Notes: a model not told the origin generated them from the sequence alone. 64,000 bases of DNA from Bradyrhizobium sp. SZCCT0148 (GCF_018129985.1 NZ_JAFCKT010000013.1:100822-164821); one strand, 5' to 3'. Positions 42,285-50,651 are shown, counted from the stretch's first letter. Numbers and translations: made by a program.

Positions 42285-42899
42285 ATGACCGACCCCAAGT
42301 TCGAGCCCAAGTTCGAGCCCGAGCAGTTCGAGATGCGGCGGCTGGAGTCGCTCAGCAATACCATCTTTGGCGTCGCCATGACGCTGCTGGCCTACGACCT
42401 GCCGAAGGCCGCTGTATTTACGAGCGCGCCCGACTGGAACGATCTGGCCCGGGTCTATTCGGGCAAGCTGATCGGCTTCGCGCTCAGCTTCATCATTGCC
42501 GGCGTATTCTGGATCAGCCATCACCGCCGATTGGCGCGCCAGCCGGTGGGCAGCCGCGGTGCGGTGATGCTCAATCTGTTTTTCCTGCTCTCGATCGTGC
42601 TGCTGCCTGTCACCAACGGCCTCTACACCAACTATCCCCTCAGCAGCGCGGTCGCGGTGCTCTACGGCCTGCATCTGAGCGCGATCGCCGGCCTCAACGC
42701 CTGGCTATGGTGGAGGATATTGGGCGGCTGGAGCCATGAGATCATGGCCTCGCTGTTTCCGCTGCTCGTGTTCATTCCGGGCACGATCGTGGCGGCCTTC
42801 GCGCCGCACGCCGCGCCCTTTCTGTGGTTCCTCGCCTTCGGCGGCCTCCTGATCCAGCGCTTCTACGGAGCGCGGACCGGGCCGGGCGCGAGAGGTTGA
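42285..42899 (+). CDS. TMEM175/DUF1211 family membrane protein (putative K+ channel)
   Basis: 204 residues with six hydrophobic segments. The first helix reads RRLESLSNTIFGVAMTLLAYDL and the second region ISHHRRLARQ, the TMEM175/DUF1211 arrangement. In characterised bacterial members the first helix has R-x3-F-S-D; here it is R-L-E-S-L-S-N, so Phe and Asp are replaced by Leu and Asn. The N-terminus carries a tandem KFEPKFEPEQ repeat. Bacterial members form tetrameric K+-permeable channels; whether this variant conducts is uncertain. Confidence 0.82.
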   Translation: MTDPKFEPKFEPEQFEMRRLESLSNTIFGVAMTLLAYDLPKAAVFTSAPDWNDLARVYSGKLIGFALSFIIAGVFWISHHRRLARQPVGSRGAVMLNLFFLLSIVLLPVTNGLYTNYPLSSAVAVLYGLHLSAIAGLNAWLWWRILGGWSHEIMASLFPLLVFIPGTIVAAFAPHAAPFLWFLAFGGLLIQRFYGARTGPGARG

Positions 42900-42902
42900 G
42901 TC

Positions 42903-43283
42903 TCACCCGGCCGTCGCGCCGAACCCATCGGCCGGCACGTAAAGCTTGACCGGGCGGATTTCGTAGACCGCAGTTGGATTGACCGCACGCAGTTTCCGCG
43001 CCGCGGCGATCGCTTCCTCCTCGGTGGCGCATTCCATCAAATGGAAGCCCAGCAGCTGCTCCTTGGTCTCGGCAAACGGTCCGTCCAGCACCATGCCCGC
43101 GCCGGGTCCGCGCAAGGTGCGGGCCTTTCGGGTCTCATCCAGACGAGCGGCCGGCCCGAACTGCCCGCTGGCCCGCAAGGGGGCCTGAACTTCGATGACC
43201 TTGGCAACGACCGCGGCGTCCTGCTCAGGCGTCCAGGACAGGATTTCGTCTTCCACATGGTAGGCCAGGATGGCGTACAGCAT
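42903..43283 (-). CDS. YCII-related / DGPF-domain protein
   Basis: 126 residues from the ATG at 43283, which has GAGGTGACG in front and decides this start against a longer frame to 43454. It starts MLYAILAYHVEDEILSW and has the DGPFAETKEQLLGFHLMEC core with the conserved Asp-Gly-Pro-Phe, then a ferredoxin-like second half (AIAAARKLRAVNPTAVYEIRPV). The family is YCII-like, of unclear chemistry, often encoded beside ECF sigma factors (none is seen here). Confidence 0.88.
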   Translation of the reverse strand: MLYAILAYHVEDEILSWTPEQDAAVVAKVIEVQAPLRASGQFGPAARLDETRKARTLRGPGAGMVLDGPFAETKEQLLGFHLMECATEEEAIAAARKLRAVNPTAVYEIRPVKLYVPADGFGATAG

Positions 43284-43482
43284 CGTCACCTCATTGTCTT
43301 TCTGCACCGATCCCGAAGGACGTAGCACCGCAGGCGATGCCGACAATCCCCCACATAAAATATTGCGTTGCCTGGCCGCGACGAAACCGTCCTGAAACCC
43401 GATTGCGCACCGGCCATGTGAACGCCCCCGGAATTGGTCGCGACTGATGACCACAACAACAAGATTTCTGCTGGAGGCGGCA

Positions 43483-43665
43483 ATGTCGGGTCACATCAAG
43501 ATCATCTGCGACGCACGTCGGGCCGGACCATCTCAGACGGCCGATCTGCACGACCAAAGCGGTCATCACCGCTATTACGGCAGTTCGGCCGCGAATGGCG
43601 GCGAGCGCATCGTCGAAAGCCGGCGCGGCAAGCGGCCGCGCGTGCTCGGTGTTTGCGGCTTCTGA
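43483..43665 (+). CDS. Small basic protein of unknown function
   Basis: 60 residues from the ATG at 43483, preceded by GGAGGCGGCA. An in-frame upstream start exists at 43447 without such a site. The product is basic and His-containing (GHIKIICDARRAGPSQTADL, HHRYYGSS, RRGKRPRVLGVCGF). Its TGA shares bases with the ATG of the next gene (TGATG), so the two are translationally coupled, which is the main reason to believe both. Confidence 0.5.
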   Translation: MSGHIKIICDARRAGPSQTADLHDQSGHHRYYGSSAANGGERIVESRRGKRPRVLGVCGF

Positions 43666-43892
43666 TGCCTCGCGACCGATTGCCCAAGATGGACGTTCTG
43701 CAAATACCGATCGCGTCGATGCCGTTCCTGCTCGCACTGACGAGCCGGACAGGCAAAGCGATCGTGCCGTGCCTGCTGGCGAGCATTGTCACGGTGCTGC
43801 TCGGCGGGGAGCCTCGCCAGGCGGTTGTCGCCTGGTGCATCGGCATGTTGATCGCCGCCGTCGCGTTGCGTGAGCGGCTTCGCACGGGCTGA
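43665..43892 (+). CDS. Small two-helix membrane protein
   Basis: 75 residues. After a polar start (MPRDRLPKMDVLQIPIASMP) come two hydrophobic segments, roughly AIVPCLLASIVTVLL and AVVAWCIGMLIAAVAL, and a basic end. It begins inside the stop codon of the preceding gene. It is presumably an inner-membrane peptide; no family known to me. Confidence 0.5.
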   Translation: MPRDRLPKMDVLQIPIASMPFLLALTSRTGKAIVPCLLASIVTVLLGGEPRQAVVAWCIGMLIAAVALRERLRTG

Positions 43893-43926
43893 GCTGCTTT
43901 TTCGATCCCGGACATCCCAAGAAAAA

Positions 43927-43953
43927 GGCGCGGCGGGGAAGCCCCGTCGCGCC
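43927..43953 (-). terminator. Intrinsic terminator of a minus-strand mini-transcript
   Basis: GGCGCGACGGGG and CCCCGCCGCGCC (minus strand) pair around a short CTT loop, with one mismatch, and are followed on that strand by TTTTTC. It lies about 60 bases past the 14-codon ORF at 44014-44058. Confidence 0.75.
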
Positions 43954-44013
43954 CGATTCTTGCTCGCTGGTCCAGGGCTGAGAGCGCCCCGATGCCAATC
44001 CCTTATTCAGAGC

Positions 44014-44058
44014 TTAGCGGGCGATCCCAGCGAGGTGACAGCGCTTGGTAAGAGACAC
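44014..44058 (-). CDS. 14-codon small ORF with a full-length Shine-Dalgarno sequence
   Basis: GTG start, TAA stop, predicted peptide MSLTKRCHLAGIAR. Upstream is AAAGGAGGTGATCC (44073-44060), complementary to all 14 terminal bases GGATCACCTCCTTT of 16S rRNA, at normal spacing from the start. With the promoter at 44094-44122 and the terminator at 43927-43953 it forms a complete unit of ~160 nt. It is too short for ordinary gene callers. It could be a translated small mRNA, a leader-peptide RNA, or an RNA that sequesters ribosomes; the peptide has a single Cys and is basic. Confidence 0.6.
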   Translation of the reverse strand: MSLTKRCHLAGIAR

Positions 44059-44093
44059 TGGATCACCTCCTTTCGTTGGTTGCGGAAGACACC

Positions 44094-44122
44094 AATATAG
44101 GCGGCATCGGCGCCGCTGTTAA
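44094..44122 (-). promoter_or_regulatory. Sigma-70-type promoter for the 14-codon unit
   Basis: On the minus strand TTAACA (44122-44117), a 17-base spacer, and TATATT (44099-44094). Each hexamer differs from consensus by one or two bases, which is strong for a high-GC alphaproteobacterium. Predicted RNA start is near 44087, giving a 14-base leader before the Shine-Dalgarno. Confidence 0.65.
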
Positions 44123-44232
44123 GAGGCGGCGGCTCCGGCGGAACCGGAGCTGATCGCAAGGCCGGGGCGACACCGGAAAGCGACCTCCAGGGCAGTTGAG
44201 GCCGCCGCCCGGCCGTGTTAGGGAGCCCTGAC

Positions 44233-44303
44233 GCGGGTGTAGCTCAATGGTAGAGCAGCAGCCTTCCAAGCTGAATACGAGGGTTCGATTCCCTTCACCC
44301 GCT
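44233..44303 (+). tRNA. tRNA-Gly (anticodon UCC)
   Basis: GCGGGTG...CACCCGC acceptor arms, D arm TAGCTCAATGGTAGAGCA, anticodon arm CAGCCTTCCAAGCTG with anticodon TCC, and T arm GAGGGTTCGATTCCCTTC. The discriminator is T, and CCA is encoded at 44304-44306. Confidence 0.95.
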
Positions 44304-44390
44304 CCAACGCCTGGATCGCATCAAAATTGAAGCCTGCTTGCTGACGTCGATCGTCAGATGGCCGGAGCTTTGCGAATCCGCCTGAACAGC

Positions 44391-45329
44391 TCAGTAGCAC
44401 GCAGGCATCAAGCCAAGTCGTGGATATTGCCGATCGATTGCAGCCAGCTCGGTCCGCATTTGCGCGATGATCCAATCCCGGATCTCGGCCGCAATGGGCC
44501 GCATGGGCCGGTTGCGTGGCGGCAGGAACTCGCAGAGACGGCGCGTGGTGGTGAGCGTCTCGGAGGCCGGCACCAGCGCGCCTGTCAGGAGCCAATGCGA
44601 GGCGACCGTCAGCCAGCCGAGCGCGATGCCTTGGCCGAGCAGGGCGGCCTGCATCACGACGGCATAATCTGTGAAGCTGAGCCCCTTGGCTGCACCGCGA
44701 CGACCGGTGAGCAGGGATGCGTAATCCGCGGCCCAGTCGCCCGGCGTCTCGGCGAGGCGGATGATGGTGTTGCCCTCGGTGGGATCGGTCGCGCCGAGAT
44801 AGGTCGGGCTGCACATCGGCAGCATCACTTCCTTCATCACCAGTGTGCCGCCGGACGATGGCTCGTCGCGATCGCGGAAGCGCATGCCGAGATCGACATT
44901 CTCCACCGGCCCGCGCAATGCGCCGGAGATCAGCTGGAAGCGCAGATCGACCTGGGGAAACTGCTTCTGGAGTTTGTCGATGCGCGGCATCAGCCAATGC
45001 GTGGTGAAGGCGGAGGAGACCGACAGCGTCACGGTCTCGGTGCCCTTGCGGCGCCGCTCGATCTCGACGAGGCCGCTCTCGATGCTGCGAAAGCCTTCGA
45101 GCACGCGGCGATAGAGCTGCTCGCCTTCCTCGGTGAGCACCGCGCGGCCCGCCTTGCGGTCGAACAGGCGAACGCCGAGATGCTCCTCGAATTGTCCGAG
45201 CATCCGGCTCACCGCCGGCTGCGTGACGTTGAGTTCGGCGGCAGCCGCCGTGAAGCTGCCATTGCGCGCCGCTGCGTCGAAGACGAACAGGGCGTTACTT
45301 GAGGGCAGCATCCGGCGCAGCTCGGGCAT
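44391..45329 (-). CDS. LysR-family transcriptional regulator, GcvA-like
   Basis: 312 residues. The N-terminal winged helix-turn-helix (ALFVFDAAARNGSFTAAAAELNVTQPAVSRMLGQFEEHLGVRLFDRK) and the effector domain (TVTLSVSSAFTTHWLMPRI, LGMRFRDRD, GQGIALGWLTVASHWLLTG) match the GcvA branch of LysR. It is divergent from the ABC/dehalogenase/oxidase operon at 45543-51436, with a dyad at 45358-45381 between them, so it most likely controls that operon in response to its substrate. Confidence 0.92.
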   Translation of the reverse strand: MPELRRMLPSSNALFVFDAAARNGSFTAAAAELNVTQPAVSRMLGQFEEHLGVRLFDRKAGRAVLTEEGEQLYRRVLEGFRSIESGLVEIERRRKGTETVTLSVSSAFTTHWLMPRIDKLQKQFPQVDLRFQLISGALRGPVENVDLGMRFRDRDEPSSGGTLVMKEVMLPMCSPTYLGATDPTEGNTIIRLAETPGDWAADYASLLTGRRGAAKGLSFTDYAVVMQAALLGQGIALGWLTVASHWLLTGALVPASETLTTTRRLCEFLPPRNRPMRPIAAEIRDWIIAQMRTELAAIDRQYPRLGLMPACY

Positions 45330-45357
45330 AACGTCATGTTATGGGCGCGGTGAGAAT

Positions 45358-45381
45358 TTGGCAATTGCCGAGTTTTGCCAA
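45358..45381. promoter_or_regulatory. Inverted repeat in the LysR/ABC divergent promoter region
   Basis: TTGGCAA and TTGCCAA are perfect 7-bp arms separated by 10 bases, 29 bases upstream of the lysR start. The spacing resembles LysR-type binding sites, which centre on a T-N11-A dyad in divergent promoters. Confidence 0.55.
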
Positions 45382-45542
45382 GTCTGGTGTCATTCGTGTC
45401 GCAGCCTAAAGACAGGGTGTTCGGGAGACCATTATGGTGCGGCGCACGCTGCACCCGCAAATGCTCCGGGACGCTGTCTATAATGCAGGCTTATGGCGCG
45501 CAGTGAGGCACGTCATGACGGGGAACGAGGCGAGGGCGATCG

Positions 45543-46625
45543 TTGGACAAACGAGCGGAAAGCGTCGAGATCCGGTCCGCGAGCAAGGCGTACGGCGCCG
45601 TTCGCGCTCTCGACGACGTCTCCCTCAATGTCGGCGCCGGTGAGTTCGTATCGCTGCTCGGTCCTTCGGGTTCCGGCAAGACCACGCTGCTTGGCATCTT
45701 GGGCGGCTTCATCCTGCCCACGACAGGCACGATCCTGTTCGGCGGTCGCGACGTCACTTACATGCCGCCGCACAAGCGCGACATCGGCGTCGTCTTCCAG
45801 AACTATGCGCTGTTCCCGCATATGAGTGTCGGCGAGAATGTCGCCTTCCCCTTGCGTGCACGTCGCCTGCCGAAGGCAAGCTGGCCCGACAAGGTGCGCG
45901 CGGCGCTCGCGATGGTCGGCCTCGCCGGCTACGAGGAGCGCGGCATCGCGCAGCTCTCCGGCGGCCAACGCCAGCGCGTCGCGCTCGCCCGCGCCATGAT
46001 CTTCGAGCCGCGGCTGATCCTGATGGACGAGCCGCTCTCCGCGCTGGACAAGCAGCTGCGCGAATCCATGCAGATCGAACTGCGCGCGCTGCACCGGCGG
46101 ATCGGCGCCACCATCATCTACGTCACCCACGACCAGCGCGAGGCGCTGACCATGAGCGACCGTGTCGCGGTGATGAAGGACGGCAGGCTGATCCAGATCG
46201 ACGAGCCCGAGCGGCTGCACGACCATCCCGCCGATTCCTTCGTCGCGAGCTTCATCGGTGAAGCCACGATGCTGCCGGTCCGCCGTGTCGATGCCACCAG
46301 CGTCGCGCTCGGCAACGCGCTGCTGCGTAGCGCCCGCGCCATCCCCAACGGCGATGCGCTGATGCTGGCGGTGCACAGCGAAAAGCTGCTGATCGACGAC
46401 GGCGCACAGGATGCCACCTGCAACCGGCTCACCGGCACGGTAACCGATATCGTCTATCAGGGCGAGAGCCTGCGCATCTTTCTGGCGCTCGCCGACGGCA
46501 TCGTGCTCAGCCTGCGCCAGCCTAGCTATCATCAGGCCTACAGCCGCATCCCGCCGCTCGGCGGCAGCCTCACCGTGACCCTTCATCCCCAGGACACCAT
46601 CGTCGTGCCGAGGGTGAAGGACTGA
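45543..46625 (+). CDS. ABC transporter ATP-binding protein, PotA-like
   Basis: 360 residues, TTG start. Walker A is LLGPSGSGKTTLLG (about 40-53), then Q-loop VFQNYALFPHMSV, signature QLSGGQRQRVALARAM, Walker B LILMDEPLSALD and switch VTHDQREAL. A C-terminal TOBE-like regulatory domain follows (FIGEATMLPVRRV, VTDIVYQGESLRIFLALADG). This is the polyamine/iron/2-aminoethylphosphonate class of importer ATPases. It works with the binding protein at 48723 and the permeases at 49788 and 50648; two enzymes are inserted between. Confidence 0.92.
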   Translation: MDKRAESVEIRSASKAYGAVRALDDVSLNVGAGEFVSLLGPSGSGKTTLLGILGGFILPTTGTILFGGRDVTYMPPHKRDIGVVFQNYALFPHMSVGENVAFPLRARRLPKASWPDKVRAALAMVGLAGYEERGIAQLSGGQRQRVALARAMIFEPRLILMDEPLSALDKQLRESMQIELRALHRRIGATIIYVTHDQREALTMSDRVAVMKDGRLIQIDEPERLHDHPADSFVASFIGEATMLPVRRVDATSVALGNALLRSARAIPNGDALMLAVHSEKLLIDDGAQDATCNRLTGTVTDIVYQGESLRIFLALADGIVLSLRQPSYHQAYSRIPPLGGSLTVTLHPQDTIVVPRVKD

Positions 46626-46659
46626 ACTCAAGCCTTGTCCAACCGAAAGAAGAAACGAT

Positions 46660-47376
46660 ATGTCGACCCAAGCCGCGTTCAGCAATTTCAAGGTCCTCAC
46701 CTTCGACGTCGTCGGCACCTTGATCGATTTCGAGGCCGGCGTGCTCGCAGCGGTGCGCAAGATCTCGGGCAAGACGCCGGCCGAGCTCAGCGACGAGCAG
46801 ATTTTCGAGCCCTATAAGCGCGGCCGCGACAAGCACTATGAGCGCTCCAGCGAGGCGATGTTCCACGTCTACCGCCATCTGGCCAAGGAACTCGGACTGC
46901 CGTCCGACGACGCGTCCTGCGACACCTTCCAGCTCTCGGTGCTGCGCTGGGGCCCGTTCGCGGATTCGGCCGAGGCGCTTAAGCGGCTGCGCACGAAATT
47001 CCGCCTGGTTGCGATGACCAATGCCGACCGCGTCGCGCTGTCCGCCTACGCCCACGCGCTCGACGATCCCTTCGACGACACCGTCTGTGCCGACGACACC
47101 GGCGTGGCAAAGCCAAATCCGGAATTCTTCGCCTACAACAAGGGGCGTCAGTCGGCGTTCGGCTACAAGCAGTCCGACATTCTGCACGTCGCCCAGAGCC
47201 AGTACCACGACATCGGGATCGCGCGGAAACTCGGCTACAAGGTGTGCTGGATCGAGCGCCGCCAGGGCGTCGCCGGTTTCGGCGGCACGCCGGCGGTGGA
47301 GACGCTGACCAAGCCGGACTTCCATTTCCCGACCTTGAAGGCGCTGGCCGACGCCGCCATCGGGCCCGCGGCGTAA
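46660..47376 (+). CDS. HAD-superfamily haloacid dehalogenase type II-like hydrolase
   Basis: 238 residues. Motif I has the nucleophile Asp in LTFDVVGTLIDFE; motif II is VAMTNADR, motif III Lys in DTGVAKPNPEFFAY, and motif IV is ILHVAQSQYHDIGIARKLGY. This is the layout of L-2-haloacid dehalogenase-like HAD proteins, which are often phosphatases or dehalogenases of unproved substrate. It is located 34 bases after the ATPase gene and 4 bases before the oxidase gene, so it is part of the same operon and likely acts on the imported compound or its product. Confidence 0.88.
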   Translation: MSTQAAFSNFKVLTFDVVGTLIDFEAGVLAAVRKISGKTPAELSDEQIFEPYKRGRDKHYERSSEAMFHVYRHLAKELGLPSDDASCDTFQLSVLRWGPFADSAEALKRLRTKFRLVAMTNADRVALSAYAHALDDPFDDTVCADDTGVAKPNPEFFAYNKGRQSAFGYKQSDILHVAQSQYHDIGIARKLGYKVCWIERRQGVAGFGGTPAVETLTKPDFHFPTLKALADAAIGPAA

Positions 47377-47380
47377 ATCC

Positions 47381-48700
47381 GTGAGCGCCGGCATGACCCG
47401 CGACTGGAGCGCATTGCCATCGGTCAACTCGCTGTGGGAAGCCACGGCGGAGCCGGCGCGCGACTTTCCCGTGCTGTCGGACGAACGCCAGGCGGATGTG
47501 GTGATCATCGGCGCGGGCTACACCGGCCTCTCTGCCGCGCACCACATCGCCAGGGACGGCGCATCGCCGATCGTGCTGGAAGCCAACCGCCCCGGTTGGG
47601 GCGCCAGCGGACGCAACGGAGGCGTGATCACCGCAAAGTTTCGTCTGTCGTTCCGCGAGATCGATGCCGCGCATGGCCGCGCCATGGCGAAGCGCATGTA
47701 CGAAATCGCGCATGAATCGACCGACATGGTCGAGGAACTGGTGTCCGAATTCGGCATCACCAGCGCGAACCTGACGCGCACCGGACAGGTCAAGGCCGCG
47801 CATAACGAGACGACGCTGAAGGCCGCGATCGACGAGGCCAACTGGATGACGCGTGAGATGGGGTCTGCCGAGGTCCGCATCCTCGGCAAGCGCGAGGTGC
47901 GCGAGGAGACCGGCTCCGACATCTTTGTCGGCGGCGTTCTCAATCCGGGCTCCGGCGGCATCCATCCGCTGAACTATCTGCGGGGCCTTGCCGACGGCGT
48001 GGCGCGCCGTGGTGTTCCGATCTTCCAGGAATCCCCGGTCGTCAAGCTGCGGCGCGAGCAGGACGGTGTTGTCGCCGAGACGCCGCGAGGCGCCGTGCGT
48101 GCCAAACAGGCGATCATCGCCACCAACAGCTATTCCGATCTGACTGGCGCCACTGCACATATGCAGCGCACGTTGGTCCCGTTCCGCAGCGCCATGGTTG
48201 CGACCGAACAGCTGCCGCGCAATCTCGCTGGAAGGCTGATGCCGACAGGGCGGACCTACACCGAGACCAAACGCATGATGCGCTGGTTCCGCATGGTCGA
48301 TAACCGCGTGATCTTCGGCGGCCGCGGCGCCTTCGGCAAGCAGGACTCGCAGGCCGCCTTCGACGCGCTGCGCAAGGCGATGGTCGGAATCTTTCCGGAT
48401 TTGGCCGAGGTCCCGCTCGCATACAAATGGTCGGGCCTTGTCGCGATGACGCTGGACTCGGTGCCCCATATCGGCCGGATCGACGACCGCACGCTGGTCT
48501 CGCTGGGCTACAACGGCGCGGGCGTTGCGATGTCGAGCCTGATGGGCCGCTATCTCGCGGCCCTCGTGCGCGGCGAGGGTCCCGATGTCGGGCTGCTCGA
48601 TGCCAGCCGCATGAGGTCCATTCCGTTCTATCCGCTGCGCGAACCCGCCGTGCGCATGGTCGCCGGCTGGTATCAGTTTCTCGATGCGATCGGCCAGTGA
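47381..48700 (+). CDS. FAD-dependent amine oxidoreductase (DAO family, PuuB-like)
   Basis: 439 residues, GTG start 4 bases after the previous stop. The FAD-binding Rossmann motif DVVIIGAGYTGLSAAHHIARDG with distal acidic residue (VLEANRPGWGASGRNGG) is of the DAO/gamma-glutamylputrescine oxidase type. The C-terminal part has YKWSGLVAMTLDSVPHIGRI and GYNGAGVAMSSLMGRYLA, the second FAD contact. It would oxidise a secondary or primary amine imported by the surrounding ABC system, yielding an aldehyde or keto acid. The exact amine is unknown. Confidence 0.9.
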   Translation: MSAGMTRDWSALPSVNSLWEATAEPARDFPVLSDERQADVVIIGAGYTGLSAAHHIARDGASPIVLEANRPGWGASGRNGGVITAKFRLSFREIDAAHGRAMAKRMYEIAHESTDMVEELVSEFGITSANLTRTGQVKAAHNETTLKAAIDEANWMTREMGSAEVRILGKREVREETGSDIFVGGVLNPGSGGIHPLNYLRGLADGVARRGVPIFQESPVVKLRREQDGVVAETPRGAVRAKQAIIATNSYSDLTGATAHMQRTLVPFRSAMVATEQLPRNLAGRLMPTGRTYTETKRMMRWFRMVDNRVIFGGRGAFGKQDSQAAFDALRKAMVGIFPDLAEVPLAYKWSGLVAMTLDSVPHIGRIDDRTLVSLGYNGAGVAMSSLMGRYLAALVRGEGPDVGLLDASRMRSIPFYPLREPAVRMVAGWYQFLDAIGQ

Positions 48701-48722
48701 AATTCCTTTGGAGGAGGCGAGG

Positions 48723-49769
48723 ATGACGATGAAGCAGAAGTTTGGAATGGGCTGCGCGCTGCTCGGCGCAATCGGATTTGCGGGTGCGGCCGATGCCGCC
48801 GACCAGATCACCTTCGTCTCGCAAGGCGGCGCCTACCAGCAGGCGCAGACGGTGGCGATCCTGGATCCCAGCGCCAAGAAGCTCGGCATCACCATCAACC
48901 AGGACTCGATTCCCGACGCCTGGCCTGCGATCAAAACCCAGGTCGGCAGCGGCAAGCCGATCTGGGATGTCGTCGACACGCCCACCGGCAACTGCCTGCG
49001 TGGCGGCGAGCAGGGGCTGATCGAGAAGCTCGACTTCTCGAAGATTCCGAACGGCGCGGCGATGCCGGAGGCCTATCGCAGTCCCTATTCGGTCTCCTAC
49101 GAGTTCTATTCCAGCGTGCTGTCCTACAGCCAGAAGACGTTCCCGAAGGACGCGCCGAACAGCTGGGCGGATTTCTGGGACGTGAAGAAATTCCCCGGCC
49201 GCCGCGCCCTGCGCAACCACCCGTTCGCCACGCTCGAGGCCGCATTGATGGCCGACGGCGTCGCGCCCGACAAGCTCTATCCGCTCGACGTCGATCGCGC
49301 CTTCAAGAAGCTCGAGGAGATCAAGCCGCACATCACGGTGTGGTGGACTTCGGGGGCGCAGTCGGCGCAACTGCTCAACGACGGCGAGGTCGACATGGAG
49401 ATGGCCTGGAACGGCCGAGTCAGCGCGGTCGCCAAGGAAGGCGCCAAGGTTGCCTTCACCTATAACCAGGGCGTCCTTCAGAGCACCTCGCTCTGCATCC
49501 TCAAGGGCGCACCGAACCTCGACACCGCGGTGAAATTCCTCAACGAGGCCGTCGATCCCGTGCACCAGGCCAATCTGCCGCTCCACATCGACTACGGCCC
49601 CGGCAACCCGAAGGCGTTTGAGACCAACGTGATCAAGCCCGACCGTGCCGCGCAATTGCCGAGCGAGCCGGCGAACGCGGCCAAGCAGGCCCTGATGTCC
49701 TACGCCTGGTGGTCATCGCCGGCCGGCGAAGCCGCCGAGAAGCGCTGGGCATCGTTCATGCAGAAGTGA
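48723..49769 (+). CDS. ABC transporter substrate-binding protein, PotD-like
   Basis: 348 residues from the ATG at 48723 with GGAGGAGGCGAGG in front. The signal peptide is about 1-23 (GCALLGAIGFAGAADAAD). The mature part has the family-1 solute-binding features (ITFVSQGGAYQQAQTVAILD, PIWDVVDTPTGNCLRGGEQG, SWADFWDVKKFPGRRALRNH, GEVDMEMAWNGRVSAV). The group binds polyamines, spermidine-like or other cationic or zwitterionic compounds. The enzymes in the operon favour an amine. Confidence 0.9.
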   Translation: MTMKQKFGMGCALLGAIGFAGAADAADQITFVSQGGAYQQAQTVAILDPSAKKLGITINQDSIPDAWPAIKTQVGSGKPIWDVVDTPTGNCLRGGEQGLIEKLDFSKIPNGAAMPEAYRSPYSVSYEFYSSVLSYSQKTFPKDAPNSWADFWDVKKFPGRRALRNHPFATLEAALMADGVAPDKLYPLDVDRAFKKLEEIKPHITVWWTSGAQSAQLLNDGEVDMEMAWNGRVSAVAKEGAKVAFTYNQGVLQSTSLCILKGAPNLDTAVKFLNEAVDPVHQANLPLHIDYGPGNPKAFETNVIKPDRAAQLPSEPANAAKQALMSYAWWSSPAGEAAEKRWASFMQK

Positions 49770-49787
49770 GACGAGGCAGCGTTGACG

Positions 49788-50651
49788 ATGACAGTGTCCG
49801 ATCCATCGCAAAAGCATCAGCGCCGCGAGCACTGGCTGATGCTGGCGCTGGTGTCGCCGGCGCTGCTCGTGATCTTGCTCTTGATCGTGCTGCCGGTCGG
49901 CTGGCTCGCTTGGCAGTCGATCTACCATGACGGATTCACGCTGGAGAACTACCGGCGTGTCTTCACCGAAGACATCTACTGGCGAAGCTTCGCGCTGACC
50001 TTCGAGATCAGCCTCGCTGTCACCTTGATCGCTCTGCTGCTCGGCTATCCCGTGGCCTATCTCGCCAATTCGGTGCCGAAGGGCTGGAGCATCCTGATCC
50101 TGTCGCTGGTCGTGCTGCCGTTCTGGACCAGCGTGCTGGTCCGCGCCTATGCTTGGTTGGCGCTGCTCCAGCGCAGCGGCGTGATCAACCAATTCCTGCG
50201 CTATTTCGACGTGATCTCCGAGCCACTCGCTCTGGTCCACAACAGTTTTGGTACGGTGGTAGCGACCGTGCACATCCTGCTGCCGTTCATGGTGCTGCCG
50301 CTCTATGCCACGATGCAGAAGATCCCCGGCGATCTCATGCAGGCCGGCGCCAGCCTCGGCGCGAGCCCGTCGCTGACATTCTTTCGCGTGTTCCTGCCAC
50401 TGTCGCTGCCCGGCGTGCTCGCCGGCTGCACGATGGTGTTCGTGCTCTGCCTCGGCTTCTACATCACGCCGGAGCTGCTCGGCGGCGGCCGCACCGTGAT
50501 GGTGTCCATGCTCGTGAGTCGCAACGTCGAACTCTATAACCAGTTCGGCGCGGCCAGTGCTGTCGCCGTTGTCCTGCTCGTGAGTGTGCTCGCGATCTTC
50601 TTCGTCGTCAGCCGCTTCATCTCGCTCGACCGCGTGCTGGGGCAGAAATGA
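49788..50651 (+). CDS. ABC transporter permease, PotB-like
   Basis: 287 residues from the ATG at 49788; a TTG two codons upstream is also possible. Six membrane helices, starting MLALVSPALLVILLLIVLPVGWL. The EAA loop region is QAGASLGASPSLTFFRVFLPLSLPG. It is the first of two inner-membrane subunits of the importer. Its stop overlaps the next gene's ATG (ATGA). Confidence 0.92.
   Translation: MTVSDPSQKHQRREHWLMLALVSPALLVILLLIVLPVGWLAWQSIYHDGFTLENYRRVFTEDIYWRSFALTFEISLAVTLIALLLGYPVAYLANSVPKGWSILILSLVVLPFWTSVLVRAYAWLALLQRSGVINQFLRYFDVISEPLALVHNSFGTVVATVHILLPFMVLPLYATMQKIPGDLMQAGASLGASPSLTFFRVFLPLSLPGVLAGCTMVFVLCLGFYITPELLGGGRTVMVSMLVSRNVELYNQFGAASAVAVVLLVSVLAIFFVVSRFISLDRVLGQK

Noticed and set aside
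44056..44073. CTGGATCACCTCCTTTC on the plus strand, identical to the 3' end of 16S rRNA, as a possible rRNA fragment
   Set aside because: No 16S similarity extends beyond this stretch. On the minus strand it is a correctly placed Shine-Dalgarno for a small ORF with promoter and terminator.
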